The notes below the pieces were generated by a model. That model saw nothing but the letters and a program-made list of their open reading frames with translations, searched no databases and had not been told where the DNA came from. This document shows positions 47,373-56,564 of a stretch of DNA of 64,000 nucleotides, piece after piece. The translations under genes and the position numbers were made by a program. The DNA comes from Pseudomonas sp. (lineage in GTDB: Bacteria; Pseudomonadota; Gammaproteobacteria; Pseudomonadales; Pseudomonadaceae): the NCBI GenBank assembly GCA_030656145.1, contig JAUSOF010000033.1, forward strand, positions 1 to 64,000, given 5' to 3'. How positions within the stretch are numbered: the first letter of the stretch is position 1; every line of letters starts with the position of its first letter.

Positions 47373-47591
47373 TCATGTGTCGAGCTGACTCTCGATCAGC
47401 TCGCTGAGCGCCTGGTTGATCAATGCCGAGTTCTGCGTCATTAACAGCAGTTGCCCCCGCACGCCCTGGGCCACCTCCGTTGAGCCACGCTGCTCGATCC
47501 ACTTGGCCAGCTGCCAGACGGCTTCTCCCAGAGCGACCTGGTTTTGATGCAGGCGAGCCAGAGTCGAGGCTGTAAGTTGTTTGTGGTGCAT
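47373..47591 (-). CDS. Small hypothetical helical protein
   Basis: This 72-aa protein (MHHKQLTASTLARLHQNQ...) is predicted by eye to be almost entirely helical and amphipathic, with no signal peptide or cysteines. A clear AGGAG ribosome site six bases before the ATG supports it as real and favours it over the longer overlapping ORFs in other frames. I do not recognise the family. It lies on the same strand as the phosphoribosyltransferase-hydrolase pair and could be the first gene of that unit. Confidence 0.65.
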   Translation of the reverse strand: MHHKQLTASTLARLHQNQVALGEAVWQLAKWIEQRGSTEVAQGVRGQLLLMTQNSALINQALSELIESQLDT

Positions 47592-47795
47592 TTGCGGCTC
47601 CTGCTTCGGTGGCAGCCCCTATCGATTGGCGGTCCAGCATCGACAGCTCGCAGGCTGGGCCTGCAGCGAGGGGGCGCATGGTTGACAGGTTGCCAGGTTC
47701 TAGCAACTGCAGGCCAGTCGCCATACCTCTTGATTGGTACTCCATACAACGTTGATCTGGCTCACTACCTTTTCTGCATAAGGCCGAATCTTGAC

Positions 47796-47815
47796 GCTAA
47801 TCATTATCATTAATG
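47796..47815 (+). promoter_or_regulatory. Probable Fur box upstream of the P19-like gene
   Basis: GCTAATCATTATCATTAATG closely matches the Fur consensus; its reverse strand reads AATGATAATGATTAG against AATGATAATCATTATC. It lies about 55 bases before the P19-like start and predicts repression by iron. Confidence 0.7.
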
Positions 47816-47868
47816 TGTGAGTGCCTAAGCTAGGCCGCAACCAAGCCAACGCTCAGAGGAAAACGTCA

Positions 47869-48402
47869 ATGCGCGCCCAACTGCCCTTCTCACTTGCCCT
47901 ACTACTGGTAGCGACACTCGCCCAGGCCAAGGAATACACCATCGGCGAGCCCCAGCAATGCGCCGGTATGGCCATAGGAGCCGTGTACCTGCAGCCGATC
48001 GAAATGGATCCACCGGGCATGATGCGCCCCAGCGCCGACTCCGACGTACACCTGGAAGCCGATATCAGTGCCCTGCAGAACAATCCCCACGGCTTTCAGG
48101 AAGGCAGCTTCGTGCCCTACCTGAATGTCTCCTTTGTGCTGCGCAAGGTCGGTAGCGACGAAGAACTCAGGGGCGACTTTCACCCCATGGTCGCCAACGA
48201 CGGCCCGCACTACGGCGACAACCTCAAGCTGTTCGGCCCTGGCAAGTACCGCCTGACCTACAGCATCCTGCCGCCGGGTGGCGCGCACGCTATGTTTGGC
48301 CGGCATACCGACAAGGAAACCGGCGTGGCGCCCTGGTTCGAACGCTGCGACCTGCACTACGCGTTCACTTACGCCGGTATCGGTAAAAAAGGCGGTTATT
48401 GA
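47869..48402 (+). CDS. P19-like periplasmic iron-binding protein (FtrA/Tp34 family)
   Basis: This 177-aa protein has a signal peptide (MRAQLPFSLALLLVATLAQA) and the P19/Tp34 iron-binding fold: GAVYLQPIEMDPPGMM, DVHLEADI and NDGPHYGDNLKL supply Met, His and Glu ligands for copper and iron. P19 binds ferric or ferrous iron in the periplasm for delivery to a permease. I chose ATG 47869 with AGAGGAAA upstream; the ORF-track start at 47821 lies beyond a natural signal sequence. A Fur box precedes it and a polyferredoxin membrane protein follows after 24 bases, but no FTR1 permease or cupredoxin gene is present. Confidence 0.9.
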   Translation: MRAQLPFSLALLLVATLAQAKEYTIGEPQQCAGMAIGAVYLQPIEMDPPGMMRPSADSDVHLEADISALQNNPHGFQEGSFVPYLNVSFVLRKVGSDEELRGDFHPMVANDGPHYGDNLKLFGPGKYRLTYSILPPGGAHAMFGRHTDKETGVAPWFERCDLHYAFTYAGIGKKGGY

Positions 48403-48426
48403 GTCGAGCGCGTCTGGGAGATCGTG

Positions 48427-49797
48427 ATGTCTGTGAACACTGTGATTGGGGGCTTTGGCGACGCCTTGCGCCGACATGGCCGGCTGATCCGTGGCCTGCA
48501 GTGGGCGGTGGTAGTCGCCTATGGTCTGCTACTGGTCGCCCCAGCGCTGCTGCCCCTGCCGGACAGCCAGGCACGCATTTTCGACAACCTGACCCTGCTT
48601 GCCCAGTTCATCTTCTGGGGTCTCTGGTGGCCCTTCGTGCTGCTCTCGGTTGTGCTCTTCGGTCGGCTCTGGTGCGGCGTGCTCTGCCCCGAAGGGGCGC
48701 TCAGCGAGTGGATAAGCTGGCGCGGCCTGGGTCGTGGCACGCCGCGCTGGATCCGCTGGGGCGGTTGGCCGACCCTGGCGTTTATCCTGACCACTGTCTA
48801 TGGCCAGTTGATCAGCGTCTACGACTATGCCCAGGCGGCCTTGCTGATTCTTGGCGGCTCCACCGTGGCGGCGATGCTGGTGGGTTTCCTCTATGGCCGT
48901 GGCAAGCGCGTCTGGTGCCGTTACCTGTGCCCGGTCAGTGGTGTGTTCGCCCTCCTCGCCCGCTTGGCGCCGCTGCACTACAAGGTCGACGAACAGCGCT
49001 GGCTGGACAATCCGCCACCCCGCCAACCGCCGCCCAACTGCGCGCCACTGCTGGATATTCGCCGCATGCAAGGCGGCGCCGATTGCCATGCCTGCGGACG
49101 CTGCAGCGGACAACGCGATGCAGTGCGCCTGAGTGTGCGCTCGGTAAACGACGACGTGCTGATAGTCGGCGTCCGCCATGCCGGCCATTGGGACAGCCGC
49201 CTGCTGTTGTTTGGCGTGATTGGCCTGGCCATGGGCGCTTTCCAATGGACGGTCAGCCCCTGGTTTATCGCGCTCAAGCAGGCAACGGCCAGCTGGTTGG
49301 TCGAACGCGACATCTACTGGCCGCTACAGGCCGATGCACCCTGGTGGCTGCTGACCCATTACCCGCAGGCCAACGACCTGTTCAACTGGCTCGACGGCCT
49401 GATGATCCTCACTTACCTCAGCGCCAGCGCGTTGCTGCTCGGTGGCGGCCTGTGGTTGTTGTTGCGGGCGGCAGCCTACGTGGCGGGGCGAAACGGGAAT
49501 GTCTTCGAGCACCTGGCGCTGAGCTTGATTCCGCTGGGCGCATGCGGGTTGTTTCTCGGTCTTAGCGCCACCACCGTCAAGCTGCTGCGTTATGAGGGGC
49601 TGGCGCTGGCCTGGGTGCAACCGACCCGCGCCGCCCTGCTCGCCGGCGCGATTGCCTGGAGCCTGTGGCTCGGCTGGCAGGTACTCAGCCGGCATGCTGC
49701 CCGTGGGCTGAACCGGCTTGCGGCATTTACCTGCCTGCTGCTGGCCTCGGCATGGGTCGGCTATGGCTGGTGGTTGCAGTTCTGGGGCTGGAGTTAG
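48427..49797 (+). CDS. Polyferredoxin-type 4Fe-4S membrane protein (FtrD / NosR C-terminal-like)
   Basis: This 456-aa inner-membrane protein has about eight membrane helices and cysteine motifs LWCGVLCPEG, VWCRYLCPVSG and DCHACGRCSG for two [4Fe-4S] clusters. The layout matches NapH/NosR-type polyferredoxins and FtrD of bacterial FtrABCD iron systems. It probably passes electrons across the membrane to reduce iron held by the P19-like protein. ATG 48427 behind GGGAG is preferred; the track starts at the GTG three bases earlier. It directly follows the P19-like gene and is probably Fur-controlled with it. Confidence 0.88.
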   Translation: MSVNTVIGGFGDALRRHGRLIRGLQWAVVVAYGLLLVAPALLPLPDSQARIFDNLTLLAQFIFWGLWWPFVLLSVVLFGRLWCGVLCPEGALSEWISWRGLGRGTPRWIRWGGWPTLAFILTTVYGQLISVYDYAQAALLILGGSTVAAMLVGFLYGRGKRVWCRYLCPVSGVFALLARLAPLHYKVDEQRWLDNPPPRQPPPNCAPLLDIRRMQGGADCHACGRCSGQRDAVRLSVRSVNDDVLIVGVRHAGHWDSRLLLFGVIGLAMGAFQWTVSPWFIALKQATASWLVERDIYWPLQADAPWWLLTHYPQANDLFNWLDGLMILTYLSASALLLGGGLWLLLRAAAYVAGRNGNVFEHLALSLIPLGACGLFLGLSATTVKLLRYEGLALAWVQPTRAALLAGAIAWSLWLGWQVLSRHAARGLNRLAAFTCLLLASAWVGYGWWLQFWGWS

Positions 49798-49863
49798 GCG
49801 TTGTCGAGAGGCCCTGAACTCATACTCCTCGCTCGCGCCCTGTTCGACCCGTTGCGACCGGAC

Positions 49864-49877
49864 TTGTTTGAAGTCAA
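49864..49877 (+). promoter_or_regulatory. Weak Anr/Dnr-like site before the Dnr-like regulator
   Basis: TTGTTTGAAGTCAA matches TTGAT-N4-ATCAA with two mismatches and is centred about 76 bases before the regulator start at 49947. It is weaker than the other sites listed. Confidence 0.35.
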
Positions 49878-49946
49878 GGAAGCCCCGGCTATCGACCCTC
49901 TAGCATGCAAGCCCGAGCAATCTCGAGCTGGGTTGAGGGTGAGACC

Positions 49947-50624
49947 ATGCTGACCGAACCATCACTCGTCGCACAGTTGCGCCGCCATCATTTATTCAAC
50001 CGGCTGCCGGATACGGCGCTGCAGGAAGTGTGCGCCGCGGCCAATCTCAAGCGATTGCCGGCGGGCGCCTCGCTATTCCACCAGGGCGACAAGGCCGATC
50101 GCTTCTATTTCATCTTCAGCGGCCAGGTGAAACTGCATCGGGTGGTCTGCGACGGTCAGGAAAAACTGGTGGAAATCATCCGCGCCGGTGAATCCTTTGC
50201 CGAGGCGCTGCTGTTCACTGGCGTGCCGCAATACCCGGTCAGCGCCACTGCACTGAAGACTTGCCAGATCGCCAGCCTGCACGGCGCACAGTACCGGCGG
50301 CTGCTGGAAGAGCATCCGAGCATCTGCCTGGATATTCTCGCCACCCTGAGTATCCGCCTGCACCAGCGACTGAACGAAATCGACACCCTGACCCTGGCCA
50401 ATGCGAGCCACCGGGTCAGGCGCTTTCTGGCCCAGGCCCAGGAAGAAGGTAACGGGGTGATCATGCTCGATGTACCGAAGCGCCTGATTGCCTCCAAGCT
50501 TGGCATCCAGCCGGAAACCTTCTCGCGCATCCTCCATCGCCTGATCGACTCCGGCGTGATCGCCGTTCAGCGGCGACGTATCGAGGTCATCGATCTGCAA
50601 GGGCTGAGCAACTACGACGACTAG
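49947..50624 (+). CDS. Dnr-like Crp/Fnr transcription regulator without Fe-S cysteines
   Basis: This 225-aa regulator has a cyclic-nucleotide-type sensor domain, a long dimerisation helix (RLHQRLNEIDTLTLANASHR) and a helix-turn-helix with IASKLGIQPETFSRILHRL. The E-T-F-S-R recognition helix is that of Dnr proteins, and no N-terminal cysteine cluster is present, so it probably senses NO rather than oxygen. It is a paralogue of the Dnr at 52 kb. I started it at 49947 with GAGGGTGAG upstream; the ORF-track start at 49905 is less likely. Its targets probably include the zinc-binding protein gene just downstream. Confidence 0.88.
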   Translation: MLTEPSLVAQLRRHHLFNRLPDTALQEVCAAANLKRLPAGASLFHQGDKADRFYFIFSGQVKLHRVVCDGQEKLVEIIRAGESFAEALLFTGVPQYPVSATALKTCQIASLHGAQYRRLLEEHPSICLDILATLSIRLHQRLNEIDTLTLANASHRVRRFLAQAQEEGNGVIMLDVPKRLIASKLGIQPETFSRILHRLIDSGVIAVQRRRIEVIDLQGLSNYDD

Positions 50625-50634
50625 CCGTGCAGAA

Positions 50635-50648
50635 TTGACTCTGGTCAA
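50635..50648 (+). promoter_or_regulatory. Dnr/Anr-like box before the DGC protein gene
   Basis: TTGACTCTGGTCAA is a symmetric site with TTGAC/GTCAA half-sites, centred about 67 bases before the start codon. This is a common Dnr-type variant of the FNR consensus. Confidence 0.65.
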
Positions 50649-50708
50649 CGTCAACTGACGCACGCGGGGCAAACTAAACGGACTCTTGACGCTTGGAGTT
50701 CGCGTGCA

Positions 50709-51155
50709 ATGCCCAAGACAACTCTGCCCCTGGTTTACGCCTGCTCTGGCTGCTCCAACGTGGCACAGCTGGCCAATACTGTCGCCGTGCGCCTGGATCG
50801 TTCAGGCCTGGCGGAAATGTCCTGCATCGCCGGCGTCGGCGGTCATGTTAAGGCCCTGGTGAGCAAGGCCCGCTCTGGTCGACCGATCCTGGCCATCGAC
50901 GGCTGCCCCCTGCATTGCGCCAGTGCCTGTCTGGCCCAGCACGGCATCGGTGCCGACGTACATATCACCCTCAGCTGCCATGGCCTGCGCAAACGCTACC
51001 GGGAAGATTGCAGCGCGGCAGAAGCCGACACGCTATTCGAGGACATGACGCGGATCATTGCCAACCTTCTCGGCCACCCTGGTCGGGCGCAAGGCGCAGG
51101 TGCTGCGCACCAGGCAGTGTCGAAGCAAGCCGCTGGCACGCACGCGGTGGATTGA
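50709..51155 (+). CDS. DGC-domain putative zinc-binding protein
   Basis: This 148-aa cysteine-rich protein has YACSGCSNVAQLAN near the start and the namesake DGC in DGCPLHCASACL, followed by SCHGLRKRY. These are the marks of the putative zinc-binding DGC family, often encoded in Pseudomonas denitrification clusters; the biochemical role is unknown. The box at 50635 suggests control by a Dnr-type regulator. The last 25 residues are low-complexity and possibly non-conserved. Confidence 0.85.
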   Translation: MPKTTLPLVYACSGCSNVAQLANTVAVRLDRSGLAEMSCIAGVGGHVKALVSKARSGRPILAIDGCPLHCASACLAQHGIGADVHITLSCHGLRKRYREDCSAAEADTLFEDMTRIIANLLGHPGRAQGAGAAHQAVSKQAAGTHAVD

Positions 51156-51273
51156 GCGGTTCGACACTGGCGTTATGGTTGTATCGACCCATAAGGTATT
51201 TATTACCCTGACTGGCTATAGTCATATTAACCACGTACAGCCATTAAACCCTTTATATTCAATAACTTGCAGA

Positions 51274-51289
51274 TGGCACGCGGCTTGCT
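51274..51289 (+). promoter_or_regulatory. Sigma-54 (RpoN) -24/-12 promoter
   Basis: TGGCACGCGGCTTGCT fits the sigma-54 consensus TGGCACG-N4-TTGCW at every defined position. The predicted transcript start near 51301 is about 60 bases before the gene at 51359. It implies control by an enhancer-binding activator such as NorR; no enhancer site could be assigned by eye. Confidence 0.75.
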
Positions 51290-51358
51290 CAAGGATAAGT
51301 AGGGATAGCTATCCATAACCGCGACATGAGTTGCATGACCATCGTGCAGGGAGTCTCC

Positions 51359-51871
51359 ATGAAAAAAGTTTTGCAACCGCTAGCCTGGTACCTGGTACTG
51401 ACCTCGGTATTGGCCATGGCCAGTGGCGTCGCCCTGAGCTTCGCCACCGACATGGTGCTGGCCGCCAGCACCGAACACCATCACGGCGCCAGCGAGCCTC
51501 TGCAACTGCCGCCGCCAGGACAAAAATGGGCTACTGATGCACCTTTGCGCGAGGGCATGGCGCACATCCGTAAAGCGCTTGAGCAGGCGCTGCCGATAAC
51601 TCAGGCGCCCATCAGTGATGCCCAGGCCACCGAGCTGGCTCAGGCCATAGAAACCGAGGTTGCTTCGATGATCAGCCACTGCTCCCTGCCAGAAAAAGCC
51701 GATGCGACTCTGCACGGCCTGCTCGGCGAGCTGCTGCAAGGCAGCGCAGCCTTGCGTGCCAATGGCGAGCGTGAGCAGACCATGGTGCGTCTGGTGCTGG
51801 CACTCAACCGCTATCCGCACCTGTTCGACGATCCTGCCTGGCAGGCGCTGGCTATTCCCGCGCAGCATTGA
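51359..51871 (+). CDS. Secreted helical protein of the dnr region (DnrO-like)
   Basis: This 170-aa protein starts with a probable signal peptide or membrane anchor (WYLVLTSVLAMASGVALSF), then a histidine-rich TEHHHGAS segment and a mostly helical periplasmic domain with a single internal Cys in SMISHCSLPEK. I recall proteins of this kind annotated as DnrO in pseudomonads, but the function is unknown to me. The histidine cluster could bind metal. ATG 51359 behind GGGAG is preferred over the ORF-track start at 51326. The sigma-54 promoter just upstream is unusual for this cluster. dnr follows 112 bases later and may be read from the same promoter. Confidence 0.72.
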   Translation: MKKVLQPLAWYLVLTSVLAMASGVALSFATDMVLAASTEHHHGASEPLQLPPPGQKWATDAPLREGMAHIRKALEQALPITQAPISDAQATELAQAIETEVASMISHCSLPEKADATLHGLLGELLQGSAALRANGEREQTMVRLVLALNRYPHLFDDPAWQALAIPAQH

Positions 51872-51983
51872 GTCGCCGCCACCCGCCAGCAGGGCTGCCT
51901 GTTGGAACGTCCGTCCCATTGACAGAACCAGACGCCAGGCCATTCAGGGCCGATCTTCACGCCACACAATAAGGATGTTCTTT

Positions 51984-52667
51984 ATGGTGCTTCATCGCGT
52001 TCATCACCAGATTCTTCGCAGTCATCATTTGTTCGAGCCGTTGAATGAAGAGCAGATGGATGAACTGATGAGCACCAGCCAGCTGCTCAGCCTCGACAAG
52101 GGCGAGCCGCTGTTCCGCCAGGGCGAGCCGGCCCATTCGTTCTATTTCGTCATCGCCGGCGCGGTGAAGATCTACCGCCTGACGCCGGATGGGCAGGAGA
52201 AGGTGTTCGAGGTCATCGGCAATCGACAGACCTTCGCCGAAGCCATGATGCTGATGGACACGCCCAATTACGTCGCCTCGGCCGAGGCGGTGTGCCCTAC
52301 CCAGCTCTACCGCATCGCCAACAGCACCTATATGCGTCTGCTGCAGAGCAACAGTCGGCTGACCTTTGCCCTGCTCGGCAAGCTCTGTGTGCGCCTGCAC
52401 CAGCGGGTCAACGAGATCGAAACCCTGTCGCTGAAAAACGCCACCCACCGCGTGGTGCGTTACCTGATTACTCAGCTGGCGCGCCAGCCTGCGGTGGGCA
52501 ACAGCTTCGAGTTGCCGATGGCCAAGCAGTTGATCGCCGGGCACTTGTCGATCCAGCCGGAGACCTTCTCACGGATCATGCGTCGCCTGATCGACGAGGA
52601 CATCATCACCCAGGAAGGCCGGCAGATCGTTATTCTCGATCGCCTGTGCCTGGAGCAGTTCGAGTGA
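51984..52667 (+). CDS. dnr: Dnr, NO-responsive denitrification regulator
   Basis: This 227-aa Crp/Fnr regulator has exactly the length of P. aeruginosa Dnr and reads like it throughout: RVHHQILRSHHLFEPLN, RQGEPAHSFYF, AEAMMLMDTPNYVAS and LSIQPETFSRIMRRL. Dnr binds heme, responds to NO and activates nir, nor and nos promoters under low oxygen. There is no Fe-S cysteine cluster. The long ORF-track start (51702) is wrong; I chose ATG 51984, eight bases after AAGGA. Its neighbours dnrP, norD, norB and norC match the P. aeruginosa order. Confidence 0.95.
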   Translation: MVLHRVHHQILRSHHLFEPLNEEQMDELMSTSQLLSLDKGEPLFRQGEPAHSFYFVIAGAVKIYRLTPDGQEKVFEVIGNRQTFAEAMMLMDTPNYVASAEAVCPTQLYRIANSTYMRLLQSNSRLTFALLGKLCVRLHQRVNEIETLSLKNATHRVVRYLITQLARQPAVGNSFELPMAKQLIAGHLSIQPETFSRIMRRLIDEDIITQEGRQIVILDRLCLEQFE

Positions 52668-52697
52668 AGCCTCGCTCTTCAGCAGTGAGCAGTCAGC

Positions 52698-52889
52698 ATG
52701 CCTAAATGCCTGTATTGCCAACAAGACAATCCCCCCCAGCAAGCCGACTGCGGCAATTGCGGCATGCCGCTGCCGACGCTGGCCGACGGCGCGAACGAAC
52801 GCCGGCAACGGCGGTTTATGTGGTTCTGCATCGGCTTGACGGTGTTCTGCGCGGTGATGGTGGTGTGGTTGCCGCGTAGCATTGTCTGA
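52698..52889 (+). CDS. Small zinc-ribbon membrane protein (DnrP-like)
   Basis: This 63-aa protein has four cysteines in two CxxC pairs (CLYCQQDN and CGNCGMPLP) forming a likely zinc ribbon, then a basic stretch and one C-terminal transmembrane helix. It sits between dnr and norD exactly where P. aeruginosa has a small hypothetical gene, often annotated DnrP. The function is unknown; a role in Nor assembly or signalling is only inferred from position. Confidence 0.8.
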   Translation: MPKCLYCQQDNPPQQADCGNCGMPLPTLADGANERRQRRFMWFCIGLTVFCAVMVVWLPRSIV

Positions 52890-52919
52890 GCAGCCCCCCA
52901 AGTTCCTCTACTGACAATC

Positions 52920-52998
52920 GGTGCGCACGGCGCACCCTACCCATCCTCCACGCGCGCACCAAGGTCCTCACCGCCGTAGGGTGCGCCGCGCGCACCAG
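52920..52998. repeat. Inverted pair of GTAGGGTGCGC repeats (REPIN-like)
   Basis: Copy one on the minus strand (52920-52940, GGTGCGCACGG...CCCTAC) and copy two on the plus strand (52976-52998, GTAGGGTGCGCC...CACCAG) face each other across 35 bases in the convergent gap between the DnrP-like gene and norD. Each copy is itself palindromic. Further copies lie at 54936 and 63125. Confidence 0.65.
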
Positions 52999-53031
52999 CA
53001 CTCAGTCGCGATGGCTTTGACACTCGACCGG

Positions 53032-54873
53032 CTACGCCTGGGTCAATTGCCGGTACAGCTGCGGCAGCCGTAGTGGCAATTGCTGCGGTTGGCGGATCTG
53101 GGTGTAGCCATTGGCGCCGAACATATACGGCAGGTAATCGCCGGCTTGGCTGTCGATGGTGATACAGAACGGCAGCAGCCCCTGACGCCGCGCCTGCAGC
53201 ACCGCTTCTCGGGTGTCTTCCACGCCGTAACGGCCCTCGTAGAGATCCAGGTCGTTGGGCTTGCCATCGGTCACCAACAACAGCAGCTTGCGCCGCTGCT
53301 TGCAGGCACCGAGCAGCGCGCTGGCCTGGCGTATGGCCGCGCCCATCCGGGTGTAATAGCCGGGCTTGAGGGCTTGAATGCGCCCGCGGGTATTGTCGTC
53401 GTAGCGCTGCTTGAACGACTTGAGCTCCAGCATGCGCACCTGCTGGCGACGCAGGGACGAGAAGCCGTAGAGGGCGAAATCGTCACCCAACGCCGACAGG
53501 GTTTCGCCGAACAGCAACAGACTGTCGCTGATTACCTCGATCACCCGATGTTCGTCGTCCAGGTGGGCATCGGTGGACATCGATACATCCGCCAGCAGCA
53601 GGCAGGCCAGATCGCGCCGAGTCTGACGCTGCTCCATAAACAGACCACGCTCGGCGCACTGGCCATGTTGGCGCTCGACATGAAAATCCAGCCAGGCCTG
53701 CATATCCAGCTCCGAACCCTGGGGTTGCTGACGCAGCCACTGACGGTCGTTGCGCAGGTGCTCGAACTGCCGGCGCAGGCGCTTGGCCAATGGTGCCAGG
53801 CGCGGCGGCAAGGGCTGCGCTTCGCTGCCGCGCGGCACCATCATCTGCAGGTTGACGAAGTCCTCGCGCAGGCTGTGCTGGCGATAGTCCCACTCCGGCA
53901 GTTTGATGCCCTCGCCCAGGGGAATGTCGTCGACATCCGCCGGCGGCAGATCGAGGTGCAGCTTGAGCCCACCGCCCTTGCGCAGGCGCTGTTTGGACAG
54001 CGCCAGTTCGTCGAGATCCTCGGCAACCCGTGCGGCGTCCAGGTCTTCGCTGTCGTCGGTGCAGCGATCCAGCTCTATATGCTCGGACCAGCTGAACAGG
54101 TTTTCCAGGCGAAAGATCATCAGCCCGCCCTTGCTGGTGCTCTCCTCGACCCGCTTGGCGCGCTTTGGACCACCTTGGCTTTCGCCAGGTGGGGTCAGCA
54201 GATTGCCCTCGCTTTCTTCGCCCAGCTCGCAGGCCTGGGGTTCGCCGAGGTTTTCCGCCGGGTACAACCACAGCGGCAACGGCCAGGGTGCCAGCTCGCT
54301 GCGTGGGAAGTGCTCGACACTGCCCGGCTCGCGCAGGGCCTGACAGAGCGCGATCTCCAGTTCGGCCTCGCCCTTGGCCAGCGAGCCGGGATCAGGGCGC
54401 ACCTGCAGATGGGCCTCGACCAGGCGCTGGTAGCGCGGGCGCAAGGCGGGGTAGCTGTGCAGCAGTTGCTGGGTCCAGCGCTGGTTATCCCGCGCCCAAT
54501 GGCGCATCTCCCCCGCTTGCGCGGCCAGCAGCGCCAGCCAGCGATAGAGATCCTGATTCAGCGCGACCTCGGGGTACACCGCCAGGCTTGGCGGCAGCCG
54601 CAGGTTGTTGGCATCGCACCAGGCCACCGGCAGTTGCTTGCAGGTGCCGGCCACCTGTTGCAGCACACTGCGCCGCAACAGCAGGTCGCGCGGGCTGGCG
54701 GCCTGCACCCCGACGCCGCTGGCGCCACCCATGGCGCGGAACAGCAACGCCAGGGGCCGCTGCATGCTGGCCAGCTCGACCCGCGCCTCGGGAAAATCCG
54801 GGCTGGCACGCCGGGTGATAAAGCGGTGCCAGACGCTGCCAACCCATTCTTCCACTTCGATGGTAAAAGCCAT
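53032..54873 (-). CDS. norD: NorD, VWA-domain activator of nitric oxide reductase
   Basis: This 613-aa cytoplasmic protein ends in a von Willebrand A domain with the metal-site motif DVSMSTDAH and LLLVTDGKPNDLD. The N-terminal 400 residues are the usual poorly conserved NorD region. NorD works with the AAA+ ATPase NirQ/NorQ to mature or activate NorBC. I started it at 54873 (MAFTIEVEEW) behind GGAGG; the ORF-track start at 55014 adds 47 residues across an intergenic repeat. It lies downstream of norB but is separated by a terminator and repeats, so it may be partly uncoupled. Confidence 0.95.
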   Translation of the reverse strand: MAFTIEVEEWVGSVWHRFITRRASPDFPEARVELASMQRPLALLFRAMGGASGVGVQAASPRDLLLRRSVLQQVAGTCKQLPVAWCDANNLRLPPSLAVYPEVALNQDLYRWLALLAAQAGEMRHWARDNQRWTQQLLHSYPALRPRYQRLVEAHLQVRPDPGSLAKGEAELEIALCQALREPGSVEHFPRSELAPWPLPLWLYPAENLGEPQACELGEESEGNLLTPPGESQGGPKRAKRVEESTSKGGLMIFRLENLFSWSEHIELDRCTDDSEDLDAARVAEDLDELALSKQRLRKGGGLKLHLDLPPADVDDIPLGEGIKLPEWDYRQHSLREDFVNLQMMVPRGSEAQPLPPRLAPLAKRLRRQFEHLRNDRQWLRQQPQGSELDMQAWLDFHVERQHGQCAERGLFMEQRQTRRDLACLLLADVSMSTDAHLDDEHRVIEVISDSLLLFGETLSALGDDFALYGFSSLRRQQVRMLELKSFKQRYDDNTRGRIQALKPGYYTRMGAAIRQASALLGACKQRRKLLLLVTDGKPNDLDLYEGRYGVEDTREAVLQARRQGLLPFCITIDSQAGDYLPYMFGANGYTQIRQPQQLPLRLPQLYRQLTQA

Positions 54874-54935
54874 CTGCTTCACCTCCTCTATGGCTATATC
54901 CCAATTGGTTGTTGCAATGGCTAACAGGTGTCCTT

Positions 54936-54986
54936 GTAGGGTGCGCTGTGCGCACCAGTGCTGGCTGCAGATACGGCGCACCCTAC
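54936..54986. repeat. GTAGGGTGCGC repeat with partial inverted mate
   Basis: GTAGGGTGCGCTGTGCGCACC starts at 54936 and a partial inverted copy GCGCACCCTAC ends at 54986. It lies between norB and norD. Confidence 0.6.
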
Positions 54987-55079
54987 CTGTTGCGGCCCCT
55001 ACAAGCAGGGTCACTCTTCACCAAGCGCCCCCATGCAATACCTGCCTCATGCAACACTGAATTGGTACATGGCCAATAC

Positions 55080-55108
55080 AAAAACGGCCCGCTGTTCTAG
55101 CCGGGCCG
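55080..55108 (-). terminator. Rho-independent terminator after norB
   Basis: Read on the minus strand, a seven-base stem CGGCCCG / CGGGCCG with a ten-base loop is followed by TTTTTG, about 22 bases after the norB stop. Confidence 0.8.
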
Positions 55109-55130
55109 ATATCTATTTACCGCTCAGCGT

Positions 55131-56561
<1,431 letters not shown>

Positions 56562-56564
56562 CTA

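Noticed and set aside
53080-54924. 614-aa plus-strand ORF across norD
   Set aside because: It lies on the opposite strand of a clear NorD with VWA motifs, has no recognisable domain, and long antisense ORFs are expected in GC-rich genes.
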